A stretch of 64,000 nt of DNA from Flammeovirgaceae bacterium. GTDB taxonomy: Bacteria; Bacteroidota; Bacteroidia; Cytophagales; Cyclobacteriaceae. The stretch is from assembly GCA_015180985.1 (NCBI GenBank), contig CP054185.1, forward strand, positions 2,851,225 to 2,915,224, given 5' to 3'. Within the stretch, counting starts at the first letter, position 1; the number at the start of each line of letters is the position of its first letter. A program made the translations under genes and the position numbers. The notes beneath the pieces were generated by a model. It was not told where the DNA came from. It worked only from the letters and a program-made list of their open reading frames with translations, and did no database searches. Below are positions 8,857 through 18,492 of the stretch, piece after piece.

Positions 8857-10080
8857 TTATATTTTGCATCTGCCTTCGAAGATAGTTAAAAATTGATTTA
8901 CGATTAGTGGCCAGTTTCTCACGGGCAAGGTCCATTTTTTGGTGATCTCCCGTAAAGCCAGGTACACCGCTTTCACCACCGCCTGGTCGTCAGGGAACGA
9001 AAGTTTGTTGTTGGTATACTTGCGGATTTTTCCGTTGAGATTTTCGATAATGTTCGTGGTATAGATCAGCGTTCGGATTTCGATCGGATAATCGAAGAAG
9101 TGCGTGAGGTTATCCCAATTCGTTTTCCACGACTTGATAGCATGCGGATATTTTTTGCCCCATGTTACTTCAAGCTGCTCTAAGGCTTGAGCAGCCAGCT
9201 CTTTGTTTGGTGCTCCGTAAACAGTCTTCAAATCGGCTACAAATTGTTTCTTGTCTTTCCAGACAACGTAGCGAAGCGCATTTCTGATCTGATGAACTAC
9301 ACAAATCTGGGTTACCGATTGGGTAAACACGCTGGTGATTGCATCGGTGAAGCCCTTCAGATTATCGGTGCTGGTGATGAGAATATCTTCCACGCCACGG
9401 CTTTTTAAATCAGTAAGTACACTTATCCAGAATGAAGCACTTTCGCTTTCACCCAGCCACATGCCCAATACTTCCTTAAACCCCTGAGCATTAAGGCCTA
9501 CGGCCAGGTAAATGGTTTTGTTGATCACCTTCCCATTCTGCCGGACTTTGAATACGATCCCATCCATCCACACCACAAAGTACACCGATGAAAGAGGCCT
9601 GCTTTGCCACTCCGTTACCAACGTATGTACCCGCGAGGTAACGTTGGAAATAGTGGCATCCGAAACATTCACACCATAGATTTCCCGGATTTGTATTTCA
9701 ATGTCGCGTACGCTCATACCCCGGGCATATAAGGAGATGATAATTTCTTCGATGCCTTCTACGAACCGGCTGCGCTTGGGAACCAGGACGGGCTCAAACG
9801 TGCTGTTCCGATCCCGAGGTACTTCTATCTGTAGTTCACCTCGCGTGGTCTTGATGGTCTTACGGGTTTTTCCGTTCCGTGAGTTCCCGGAGTTAATCCC
9901 TTCTGGTGAATGTTTGGCATAGCCCAAATGGCCATCGAGTTCACCTTCCAGCATTTGCTCCATGCCCTTTTTGAAAAGTTCATCGATAAAGCTGTTGAGG
10001 TCTTTCGAATTCTTAAATTGCTTGAGAAACTCAGGGGTGAGCATCTCTTTGAGTAGTGGGTGTTGTTCTTGATTTTCCAT
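8857..10080 (-). CDS. IS256-family (Mutator-like) DDE transposase, copy 1
   Basis: 407 residues from the ATG at 10080 (MENQEQHPLLKEML), the usual size for this family. An in-frame ATG at 10146 would add 22 residues but lies in an inverted-repeat leader, so I prefer the inner start. Catalytic residues D173 (VVWMDGIVF), D239 (ITSTDNLKG) and E346 (NIIENLNGK), plus the CVVHQIRN segment, are all present. It should therefore be active. It catalyses cut/copy-and-paste transposition through the element ends. Confidence 0.95.
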   Translation of the reverse strand: MENQEQHPLLKEMLTPEFLKQFKNSKDLNSFIDELFKKGMEQMLEGELDGHLGYAKHSPEGINSGNSRNGKTRKTIKTTRGELQIEVPRDRNSTFEPVLVPKRSRFVEGIEEIIISLYARGMSVRDIEIQIREIYGVNVSDATISNVTSRVHTLVTEWQSRPLSSVYFVVWMDGIVFKVRQNGKVINKTIYLAVGLNAQGFKEVLGMWLGESESASFWISVLTDLKSRGVEDILITSTDNLKGFTDAITSVFTQSVTQICVVHQIRNALRYVVWKDKKQFVADLKTVYGAPNKELAAQALEQLEVTWGKKYPHAIKSWKTNWDNLTHFFDYPIEIRTLIYTTNIIENLNGKIRKYTNNKLSFPDDQAVVKAVYLALREITKKWTLPVRNWPLIVNQFLTIFEGRCKI

Positions 10081-10171
10081 GGTAACTGTGTTTAAAGTTA
10101 AGTCTTTAAATGCAACCGATTCGGCTGAAAGTGGTACATTCCACATCCCCTTTCAGCAAGGCCGAATCGGG

Positions 10172-10197
10172 CCTTTACACAGTTGCTTAGTCGTTAC
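10172..10197 (-). repeat. Right terminal inverted repeat of IS copy 1
   Basis: 26-bp right tip of the element, directly next to the target duplication. Just inside it, 10080-10190 holds a larger imperfect inverted repeat (CCGATTCGGCTGAAAG and its complement) that covers the transposase promoter and leader. Confidence 0.85.
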
Positions 10198-10206
10198 CGT
10201 CTTTAC
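10198..10206. repeat. 9-bp target-site duplication, right of IS copy 1
   Basis: CGTCTTTAC, identical to 8789-8797. A 9-bp duplication fits the IS256 family (8-9 bp). Confidence 0.95.
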
Positions 10207-11842
10207 CGTAATCGATAAATACCGGTTTCAATCGCTCAACGGAATTATTCATTATCGCCTGATGAAAAGGCGAACGGGCCTCTTTGTTCAAATCAACCTT
10301 GGTGATAACCGGCTTATCTACCTTCCGCTTGTATGGATCCTTACCCGTTTTTTTTCTAACATAAACGTAGTTGTTACCGTAGTACTGATTGGCAAACTTA
10401 ACAATGTCTTCTTTAGTAAACTTTCGTAGCGCTTCAATTGATGCGATATACTCAGCCCAGTTACTATTTGTGGTGAAGGCCATAACCATTTCATTGGTTC
10501 TTGACCAGTTGTCTTCATATTGACTAATCTTACTTTTCTTTAGATCGTTAATAACCGCGTCAATCAGCCAATCTTCAAATTCACCTCTCTTCAATAATTC
10601 AATCTGACTAAGCAAATGTTCCTTCACCTCATCCAGGCTTTGACCTTCTTTTGGCTTGGCCTGAAAAATATGTATCGAGTAATCATTATTACGCTGGACG
10701 TAACAGAAGGGATCAATAACCAACTGTTTCTGCTTTAAATTCAAATCAATCAGGCCGGCACGCGCATTAGCTAAAATATTGTCACAAAGCCTAAGCAATG
10801 CCGCATCGCGTAAAGTACCTACCGGAAACCGATAGGCCAGAAAAACCCACTCGGCATCAGGTCCATATACATCACATTCCACTGGCTTGGTAATGGGATC
10901 TTCCTGAACAACTATCCATGGTTTAAGATTGTCATTCGGAAGCCAGTTAGAAAAATATTTGTCAATAAGTGCGATTGTTTTATCATAATCCAAATCTCCG
11001 CTTAGGCAGATGGCAACATTGTTTGGTTTATAATAGGTATCAAAGTATCTCTTAATTTCCGTAATAGATGGATTCTTTAGATGATCAATTGTACCAATTA
11101 CTGTTTGAGTGCCATAGGGATGCTTTTTAAACATAGCTTGCATCATTACCTCAAAACTTTTAGAATAATCATCATCCAGGTTTTGATTTTTCTCCTCGTA
11201 AACAGCTTCAAGTTCTGTATGAAAAAGCCTGGGTACAATAGTACGGAAACGGCTTGCTTCAATCTTCAACCAATTTTCCAGCTGGTTTGAAGGTATATCA
11301 TTAATGTAGACTGTACGGTCTTCGGTAGTATAGGCATTCAATCCTTGGCCCCCCAACTCAATAATCATTTTATCATATTCGTTAGCTATGGCCAGTTTGG
11401 CCGCTTCATTGGAATAGGCATCGATTTTTTTGTAGTAGTTCAAGCGCTGCATTGAATCAGTTAATGTCCGATAGTATTGGAACATTCGCTCAATACTATC
11501 AAGCATCACTTTCTCCTTTCCCCAGTCCAGTGTGCCAAATTCATCACTTCCTTTAAACATTATGTGTTCCAAATAATGGGCCAACCCTGTGTTTTCAGGG
11601 GGGTCGTTTTTTCCATCAGCCTTTACAGCTATTTGCGTATAAATCCGGGGCTCAGCATCGTACCGGCTCAGATACACCTTTAACCCATTCTTAAGGGTAT
11701 AAATACGGGCTTGAAGCGGATCGTTTGTTACGTATTCATACGCGTATCCACCGCTTTCTGCAGTTTTGGGTTGAAAGTGTTCTATTTTTGAACATGAACC
11801 TATCAGACCTAAAGCTATGCACAAGACAAAGAGGCGATTCAT
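10198..11842 (-). pseudogene. M16 zinc peptidase, N-terminal fragment (split by IS256 element)
   Basis: First 548 residues of an M16 family metallopeptidase, likely periplasmic. The start is ATG 11842, with a lipoprotein-type signal (LGLIGSCSK, lipobox Cys near residue 17). The zinc site HxxEH is intact (AHYLEH), followed by the expected downstream Glu region (ELEAVYEEKNQN). After YGKD the frame enters the IS end and stops within three codons (GND). The fragment holds the catalytic half but lacks the second half needed to close the M16 chamber, so activity is doubtful. Together with 7500-8797 it forms one ancestral gene. Confidence 0.9.
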
Positions 11843-12059
11843 ACTTAAGGAGTTGTTGAGTTTGCATGAAAATTTCAGAAAATAGGCTAAAAATTCAAAA
11901 TTGAAAATATTTCAGATGTAATAATTACCTGGCTTGCTGCATTATCCCGTTATTCAATTGTACAAACACCAGGGCTTCACTAACTCTCAAATCATTAACT
12001 TGCCATAGAAATTCAATCATGACACCTTTTTAACCGCTTTTTCGTTTCTTAAGCATTAT

Positions 12060-13709
12060 ATGACATTCAAACCCAGGTATATCATTATTATCATTCTGCT
12101 GGCCGGCTTTATTTTTTCGTTTACCCCTCCGGCCGAACGCTACTTCGAAATCGCCAAAAACCTCGACATTTTCGCCACCCTTTTTAAAGAGGTAAACAAG
12201 AGCTACGTAGATGAGGTAAATCCGAGTACACTCATTAAAACGGGTATTGATGCGATGCTCGAATCGCTTGACCCCTACACCAACTACATACCCGAAGACT
12301 TGATTGAAGATTTTCGCACGGTTAATACCGGGCAGTATGGCGGCATCGGGGCCATCACGCGCGAAATTGGTAACCGCACGGTAGTAACCATGGTGATGGG
12401 CGGTTTTCCGGCAGAGAAAGGCGGACTGAAAATCGGGGATGAAGTATTAAAAATTGATAACGTTGACCTGTCAAAAATTTCGCGCGAAGCAGCCGGCAAC
12501 CTGATGAAAGGTGAGGTTGGCAAACCCGTTCGGTTAACTGTAAAACGCTATGGTGTTGACCAACCCCTTGTGCTTGAATTTAAGCGCGAAAGAATAAAAA
12601 TTAACAATGTGCCTTATTATGGAATGGTTAACGAAACTACCGGCTACATAAAACTTACCGAATTTACTCCGGAAGCTGGTAAAAATGTGAAGAACGCTGT
12701 GTTAAAACTAAAAGAGCTAAATGCCCGCTCCATTATTCTGGACATGCGCGGTAACCCCGGAGGATTGCTGATGGAAGCCGTTAATGTTTGCAATGTGTTT
12801 ATACCCCGTGCCAAAAAAGTAGTGTTTACCAAAGGTAAAATACCCGAACAAAATACCAGCTATGAAACACTTGATAACCCGGTTGACACGGAAATTCCGG
12901 TGGCGGTATTAATCGATCGCGGGAGCGCTTCGGCTGCTGAAATTGTTGCCGGTACCTTGCAGGATTATGATAGAGGCATCGTTCTTGGTGAACGCTCTTT
13001 CGGTAAGGGATTGGTACAGGTAACCCGGCCGCTCTCCTACAATTCGCAACTTAAGGTTACTACCGCTAAATATTACACCCCTTCAGGTCGCTGCATCCAG
13101 GTGCTTGACTATACACACAGGCGCGAAGACGGCAGCGTGGCCTCGGTACCTGATTCCATTAAGCAGGCTTTTAAAACCACCAACGGCCGGACTGTGTATG
13201 ACGGTGGAGGTATCGAACCGGATATCGCTGTTGAGCAAACCGAACTTCATCCGATAGTGCAGACCATTTATGAACACGGTTTTATTTTCGACTACGCTAC
13301 CCGTTATGCCAATACGCACACGGCTCCTGAAAATCCAAAGAGTTTTAACCTTTCCGAATCGGATTATCAGCAATTTGTTGCCTGGATGAAGGATCAGAAA
13401 TACGATTATTCCTCAGCACTGGAAGAAAAACTCTTAAGCTTGCAGGACCTCGCCAAACGGGAACGCTATTTTGCCGACCTTAAGCCTCAGCTGGATCACC
13501 TGAAAAGTGTAATTTCCGACAACCGGAAAAAAGAACTCCTCATCTACAAAGATCAAGTCAAGATGATGCTCCAAGCCGACATCATGCTGCGGTACTTTAA
13601 TGAACGGGGCGCTATTGAATCAGGCTTTAAGCACGACACCGACCTGAAGAAGGCTATAGACGTGCTTACTAACACCGCGCAATACAGAAAAACGCTCAAC
13701 CTGCCCTGA
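12060..13709 (+). CDS. C-terminal processing peptidase, S41 family
   Basis: 549 residues. One N-terminal hydrophobic segment (residues 7-22) anchors or exports it to the periplasm. A PDZ domain follows at about 90-165 (GIGAITREIG, GLKIGDEVLKID), then the S41 tail-protease core. Catalytic Ser291 (RGSASAAEIVAG) and Lys316 (SFGKGLVQ) are in the expected spacing. The family cleaves exported proteins near the C-terminus, often in envelope quality control. The alpha/beta hydrolase gene starts 2 bp after its stop, so the two are cotranscribed. CtpA or Prc subtype not decided. Confidence 0.92.
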   Translation: MTFKPRYIIIIILLAGFIFSFTPPAERYFEIAKNLDIFATLFKEVNKSYVDEVNPSTLIKTGIDAMLESLDPYTNYIPEDLIEDFRTVNTGQYGGIGAITREIGNRTVVTMVMGGFPAEKGGLKIGDEVLKIDNVDLSKISREAAGNLMKGEVGKPVRLTVKRYGVDQPLVLEFKRERIKINNVPYYGMVNETTGYIKLTEFTPEAGKNVKNAVLKLKELNARSIILDMRGNPGGLLMEAVNVCNVFIPRAKKVVFTKGKIPEQNTSYETLDNPVDTEIPVAVLIDRGSASAAEIVAGTLQDYDRGIVLGERSFGKGLVQVTRPLSYNSQLKVTTAKYYTPSGRCIQVLDYTHRREDGSVASVPDSIKQAFKTTNGRTVYDGGGIEPDIAVEQTELHPIVQTIYEHGFIFDYATRYANTHTAPENPKSFNLSESDYQQFVAWMKDQKYDYSSALEEKLLSLQDLAKRERYFADLKPQLDHLKSVISDNRKKELLIYKDQVKMMLQADIMLRYFNERGAIESGFKHDTDLKKAIDVLTNTAQYRKTLNLP

Positions 13710-13711
13710 CC

Positions 13712-14593
13712 ATGGTAAAGTATCGGGCAAAGACAGGCATCCTGGTTACGCTTTTAGTTTGCGCCCTCTTACTTGTTACAAGCCATGCCTGCATGACATT
13801 CCGGATGAGTTCAAAAGAAATAGATTCCTATTTCAGTAAGCATAACATTAATGGAAGCCAGCATACTACCGACCAACGCATTCACTATATCAAAGCGGGC
13901 AACCCAACTGGCCCCCTGGTGCTGTTTGTACACGGTTCTCCGGGGTCGTTAAGTGAATTCATTCATTTTCTTAACGATACCTTGCTAAACCGGGAACTAT
14001 TACTTATTTCAACCGACAGGCCCGGCTTCGGGTACTCCGATTTTGGTATGCCCCAACCTTCATTAAGCAAACAGGCAGCCGCTCTGGCACCTATCTTGAA
14101 AATTCACCTGCATAACCGGCCGATAATACTGGTTGGCCATTCGCTGGGAGGGCCGCTGGTGGGGCGTATGGCCATCGACTACCCTGAACTGGTAGATGGC
14201 CTGATACTGGTTGCACCGTCTATCGACCCGGAATTAGAGCCCAACGAAACCTGGTGGCGTGCTCCTTTTGCTTCGCCCTTTCTGAGTTGGGTGTTGCCAC
14301 GATCGCTACGCGCTTCAAACGAAGAAATCTACCAGCTAAAACCCCAACTAGAAAACATGGTAACCGAATGGGCCAATATAACCTGCCCGGTAATTGTAAT
14401 TCAGGGAGAAAAGGATTCGTTGGTAGCCCCCGGCAATGCAGACTTCGCAAAAGCAAAACTCGTTCATGCACCGATTGAAATCATCCGAAAACCCGATATG
14501 AACCACTTTGTTCCGTGGACAAACCCGGAAATAATAAGCGAGGCTATTCTGAAACTCGCTAAACCCCCGGCCGCCCACCTGTCCGGCAACTAA
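13712..14593 (+). CDS. Alpha/beta hydrolase, exported or lipid-anchored
   Basis: 293 residues. The N-terminus has a hydrophobic signal (ILVTLLVCALLLVTSHACM) with a Cys after it that could be a lipobox. The alpha/beta hydrolase fold is clear: oxyanion segment LFVHGSPGS, nucleophile elbow GHSLGG, acid residue in QGEKDSLVAPG and catalytic His in MNHFVPW. Substrate unknown. It starts 2 bp after the S41 protease gene and its stop directly abuts the stop of the convergent M28 peptidase gene, leaving no intergenic space. Confidence 0.88.
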   Translation: MVKYRAKTGILVTLLVCALLLVTSHACMTFRMSSKEIDSYFSKHNINGSQHTTDQRIHYIKAGNPTGPLVLFVHGSPGSLSEFIHFLNDTLLNRELLLISTDRPGFGYSDFGMPQPSLSKQAAALAPILKIHLHNRPIILVGHSLGGPLVGRMAIDYPELVDGLILVAPSIDPELEPNETWWRAPFASPFLSWVLPRSLRASNEEIYQLKPQLENMVTEWANITCPVIVIQGEKDSLVAPGNADFAKAKLVHAPIEIIRKPDMNHFVPWTNPEIISEAILKLAKPPAAHLSGN

Positions 14594-16078
14594 TCAGCGA
14601 CCGTAAAGTTTTTTAGCTTCAGCCTCAAACTTATCCCCTGCCTTCCAAACCGGTGCCTGCGGGTTATTGGCCAGCAATACATTGGCGTAAACGTAAGCCC
14701 GGTAGTATTTAATCAGGTAATCGAAATCAAGCGAACTCACCTCATCGGCCGGTTGGTGATAATATTTATTCAGCTCAGCATCAAATGCCTTAATACCGGG
14801 GGCAAACGTGATTGCCGGAACACCTTTAACGGCAAAATTGTAATTGTCCGAGCGCTCAAAAAGATTCTGCTCGGGCACCGGATCAACTGATGCCTTTATA
14901 CCAAATGCCGCACAGGCCTTGGCCAAGTCAGTTTCGGCTGTAGTTCGTTCCATACCAATTATAGTGGCAATGGTTACATCGTTGTAGCCGGCACCATCGC
15001 AGTTAAAATTGAAAACCGTTTTGTTAAGAGGCACAACCGGGTTATCCGAATAATACTTGCTTCCCAGCAGTCCTTTTTCTTCACCGGTTAATGCCATAAA
15101 CAACACCGAACGTTTGGGGCGGAATTGCGAAAGGTATTTTGCTGTTTCCAGCATACCCACCACACCAATGGCATTATCGCGTGCTCCGTTAAATATCGAG
15201 TCGGCCTGGTTACCCCGTTTGCTTACACCTACATGATCATAGTGTGCCGAAACCACCAGGTATTCTTCTTTCAGTTTTGGATCAGTTCCTTCCAGAATTC
15301 CGATTACATTTTTTGAACCAACCACTACCTCACGAACACCTTCAACCTTTAACGAGCCCGTTAATGAGGCAGACTCCTTCAGCTTTTTTATACCGGCTGC
15401 ATCGCTATCCTTTAACCATAAATGTACAGCACCGCCTTCGTTGCTTTTTACTTTCATGGAAACGTTGGATGCAAAATAGTTTACCAGTGCAGGCCACGGA
15501 ATCTGGGGCACGGCAAAAATTTCAATCAGACCCGCAGCACCGGCATTCGTGGCATCCCTGAATTTATCACCGGCAGCATAGAATATCGCCATGGGATTTC
15601 CTTCCGAATCTTTTTTGCCGGCCAGCGCAACAACCAACTTACCCTTTACATTGGCCCTGGCCAGTTCTTCCGCGCTGCCGTACCCGGCATAAACCACTTC
15701 GCCTGACCAATCAAAATTGCCGCCTTCAAACTGGATGAAATGTTCTTTAAATTGAAATGTGTCATCACCGATAACCAGTTTTCCTGCGGTTGCAGGGTGC
15801 ACATTCACAAAACTTACCGGCTGAAAGTAGGTGTCTAACCCTGGTGCTTTTTTCAGGCCTAGCAATTTAAACTGGGCAGCCAGGTAATTGGCGGCAATGT
15901 CCAGTTCGGGCGAGCCGGTATCACGTCCGCGCATTTCATCGGCTGCCAGAAAGGTGAGGTGGGCTTCCACCTCTTCTTTGGTAATTAACTTTGTGATTTG
16001 CTCCACCGGGTTTTTCTGGGCCGAGGCACTTACCCACCCTACAAAAAGTAAAAGGTTAACGATGCGTAGTCTTTTCAT
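14594..16078 (-). CDS. M28 family zinc peptidase with PA domain
   Basis: 494 residues from ATG 16078 (MKRLRIVNLLLFVGWVSASAQ), chosen because it gives a clean signal peptide; an upstream ATG at 16123 would put 15 odd residues before it. A PA insert lies in the first half (VVYAGYGSAEELARANVKGK). The M28 di-zinc ligands are visible in order: AHYDHVG, GARDNAIG, TGEEKGLLGS and YHQPADE. Such enzymes are secreted aminopeptidases. The gene has its own promoter region downstream of the glnN terminator. Confidence 0.92.
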   Translation of the reverse strand: MKRLRIVNLLLFVGWVSASAQKNPVEQITKLITKEEVEAHLTFLAADEMRGRDTGSPELDIAANYLAAQFKLLGLKKAPGLDTYFQPVSFVNVHPATAGKLVIGDDTFQFKEHFIQFEGGNFDWSGEVVYAGYGSAEELARANVKGKLVVALAGKKDSEGNPMAIFYAAGDKFRDATNAGAAGLIEIFAVPQIPWPALVNYFASNVSMKVKSNEGGAVHLWLKDSDAAGIKKLKESASLTGSLKVEGVREVVVGSKNVIGILEGTDPKLKEEYLVVSAHYDHVGVSKRGNQADSIFNGARDNAIGVVGMLETAKYLSQFRPKRSVLFMALTGEEKGLLGSKYYSDNPVVPLNKTVFNFNCDGAGYNDVTIATIIGMERTTAETDLAKACAAFGIKASVDPVPEQNLFERSDNYNFAVKGVPAITFAPGIKAFDAELNKYYHQPADEVSSLDFDYLIKYYRAYVYANVLLANNPQAPVWKAGDKFEAEAKKLYGR

Positions 16079-16106
16079 TTGCCAAAGGTTTAATGTATTA
16101 CAAACA

Positions 16107-16139
16107 AAAAGCGGAAAACCCAAAGGATTATCCGCTTTT
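16107..16139 (-). terminator. Rho-independent terminator of glnN
   Basis: Stem AAAAGCGGA (16107-16115) pairs with TCCGCTTTT (16131-16139), followed on the minus strand by T-rich sequence. It lies 20 bp past the glnN stop and about 30 bp before the M28 peptidase start. Confidence 0.8.
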
Positions 16140-16159
16140 CACAGGTTTAGGTTTATTCC

Positions 16160-18322
16160 TTAGCGAAGGAACAAAAGTTCCCGGTATTTTACAAGCGGCC
16201 AGTCTTCATCATCAACCAAAAGTTCAAGCTCATCAACCGCTTCGCGGATTTTATCAAAGTATTTCTCCTTAATATCATCGCAGTAGGCAATGGCACGGGC
16301 GTGTGTATCGGTAATTTTATTAACCCGCTTTCGTTCTTCAATCATATTGCGAACACCGGTTTTAATGGTTTCGATGTGGCCGGATATTTCCTTAATGGTT
16401 TGGATTACTGCCTTATTTTCAATTCCCAAACCTTTCAGCCCATTGGCGTTGGCAATGAGTTTGTTCTGATAAGCAATGGCGGTAGGAATGATATGGTTCA
16501 TGGCTAAATCACCCATCACACGGGCTTCAATCTGCACCCGTTTAATGTAGGATTCCAACCGGATTTCATTGCGGGCTTCGAGTTCCTTATGGCTAAGAAC
16601 ACCATGGCGCTCGTACATCTCAACGCATTTCTTGTCGAGATAGGCATCCAAAGCGCGTGGCATGTTTTTAATGTTCTTGAGCTTTCGTTTTGCCGCTTCT
16701 TTTACCCATTCATCAGAATAACCGTCACCCTCAAACCGTATATCTTTTGATTCCTTTATGTATTTGCGGAGCAGGTTAACGATGGCAATCCGCTTTTCGG
16801 TGCCTTTTTCAATTTCCTTCGATACCACATCGTAAAAATGCGTTAATTGATTAGCCACTATCAGGTTGAGGGCTGTCATGGCTACCGCACAGTTATCGCT
16901 TCCGCCCACAGCCCGGAACTCAAATTTGTTACCGGTAAAAGCAAAAGGCGAGGTCCGGTTGCGGTCGGTGGCGTCCAGAATAATTTCGGGAATCTGATCA
17001 ATACCCAGTTTCATGTACATGTTGTCGCCTTTCTCAATTTTTACATTGCCCTTCTTCTCTAATTCATCCAGCACGGCCGACATCTGCGAACCGATAAATA
17101 CCGACATGATGGCCGGAGGTGCTTCGTTGGCACCTAACCGGAAATCATTACCGGGAGTAGCGATGCTTGCGCGCAGCAAATCGGCATGTTCATGAACAGC
17201 CTTGATAGTTGTAACAAAGAAAGTAAGGAACAGCAGGTTATCGCGCGCGCTGCTGGAAGGTGCAAACAGGTTTATGCCGGTATCGGTTATCAGCGACCAG
17301 TTATTGTGTTTACCGGTACCGTTAAGGCCAGCAAAAGGTTTTTCATGAAATAAAACTTTGAGTTTGTGCTTTCCGGCCACACGCCACATCACATCCATCA
17401 TCAATTGGTTGTGATCGTTGGCCACATTTACTTCCTCAAACAAGGGGGCAACCTCAAACTGGCTGGGAGCCACCTCATTGTGGCGGGTACGCACGGGAAT
17501 GCCGAGTTTCCAGCATTCAATTTCAAAATCCTTCATGAAATCATAAACACGCGAAGGAATGGATGCGAAATAGTGATCCTCCATTTGTTGCCCGCGGGCA
17601 GGCGAATGACCAAAAACAGTACGGCCGGCCATGATCAGGTCGGGGCGCGCATTGTAAAGGGCCTCGTCAATCACAAAATATTCCTGCTCGGGTCCCAATG
17701 AAGCCGTTACATGTTGTATGTCTTTGTCAAACAACTGGCATACCTGGGTGGCTGCCTTATCCACTGCTTTGAGCGCTTTCAGGAGAGGGCCCTTGGTATC
17801 GAGTGTTTCACCGGTATAAGAAACAAATACGGTAGGGATACAGAGTGTTTTTCCGTAAAGGAACATTGGGCTGGTTGGATCCCATGCCGTATAACCCCGC
17901 GCTTCAAAGGTGCTGCGGATACCTCCGCTAGGAAAAGAGGATGCGTCCGGCTCTTGTTGTACGAGTTCGCTTCCTTTAAACCGTTCGATGCGTGCATGCG
18001 CATCAAAAAAGGAATCGTGCTTCTCGGCTGTACCACCGGTTAATGGTTGAAACCAGTGGGTGAAGTGGGTTGCGCCTTTTGAAAGGGCCCAGCTTTTTAC
18101 GGCCGAGGCCACGGCATCGGCCGTAGCTTCATCAATTTTCTCGTGGTTGATGATGGCCTGGCTTACTTTTTTAAAGACAGCAGCCGAAAGTGCGCCCCGC
18201 ATCTGGTCGAGGCTGAATACATTTTCACCAAAAAAATCAGAAACTTTGGGGGAAGGGGCATCAACATGAACCCGGGGTTGTTCACTAAGCCTTTTTAAGG
18301 CCTCAAATCGTAAGTGCGCCAT
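16160..18322 (-). CDS. glnN: Glutamine synthetase type III
   Basis: 720 residues, the length of the GSIII family, much longer than GSI (about 470). It makes glutamine from glutamate, ammonia and ATP in the cytoplasm. The start MAHLRFEALKRLSEQ, the GSIII N-terminal segment (FGENVFSLDQMRGAL), the catalytic region (GPEQEYFVID, HEVAPSQFE-like NEVAPSQFEVAP, LNGTGKHNNWS) and the GSIII C-terminal helical part are all present. It is monocistronic, with a promoter-like box at 18353-18360 and a terminator after it. No PII or amt gene is near. Confidence 0.95.
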   Translation of the reverse strand: MAHLRFEALKRLSEQPRVHVDAPSPKVSDFFGENVFSLDQMRGALSAAVFKKVSQAIINHEKIDEATADAVASAVKSWALSKGATHFTHWFQPLTGGTAEKHDSFFDAHARIERFKGSELVQQEPDASSFPSGGIRSTFEARGYTAWDPTSPMFLYGKTLCIPTVFVSYTGETLDTKGPLLKALKAVDKAATQVCQLFDKDIQHVTASLGPEQEYFVIDEALYNARPDLIMAGRTVFGHSPARGQQMEDHYFASIPSRVYDFMKDFEIECWKLGIPVRTRHNEVAPSQFEVAPLFEEVNVANDHNQLMMDVMWRVAGKHKLKVLFHEKPFAGLNGTGKHNNWSLITDTGINLFAPSSSARDNLLFLTFFVTTIKAVHEHADLLRASIATPGNDFRLGANEAPPAIMSVFIGSQMSAVLDELEKKGNVKIEKGDNMYMKLGIDQIPEIILDATDRNRTSPFAFTGNKFEFRAVGGSDNCAVAMTALNLIVANQLTHFYDVVSKEIEKGTEKRIAIVNLLRKYIKESKDIRFEGDGYSDEWVKEAAKRKLKNIKNMPRALDAYLDKKCVEMYERHGVLSHKELEARNEIRLESYIKRVQIEARVMGDLAMNHIIPTAIAYQNKLIANANGLKGLGIENKAVIQTIKEISGHIETIKTGVRNMIEERKRVNKITDTHARAIAYCDDIKEKYFDKIREAVDELELLVDDEDWPLVKYRELLFLR

Positions 18323-18352
18323 AGTGGTTGTGGGTTTATTAAACTATGGGCA

Positions 18353-18360
18353 CAAAAGTA
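18353..18360 (-). promoter_or_regulatory. Putative -7 element of the glnN promoter
   Basis: On the minus strand this reads TACTTTTG, an exact match to TAnnTTTG. It is 31 bp before the glnN ATG. The -33 region has no clear TTG. Confidence 0.45.
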
Positions 18361-18492
18361 GCACTTTTTAAAACACAGGCTATATTTTATCCATCAAATT
18401 GAATTATTTTATCATTTTTTTATACAACTAGGTTAATTTTTAACCTAAATAGCACAAAAAGTATTAAAAATTTATCAGAATAGGTTAAAAAT

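Larger units (their letters stand above)
8798..10197 (-). mobile_element. IS256-family insertion sequence, copy 1
   Basis: 1,400-bp element carrying one transposase gene on the minus strand. Its ends are set by an exact 9-bp target duplication CGTCTTTAC at 8789-8797 and 10198-10206. The right end is the outer tip of a 26-bp inverted repeat (10172-10197). A near-perfect partner lies at 8829-8854, 31 bp inside the left end, while the left tip itself (from 8798, GACACTGCC) is only a diverged match. A second copy with the same length and sequence as far as I can read lies at 35195-36594. The insertion splits an M16 peptidase gene. Confidence 0.95.
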
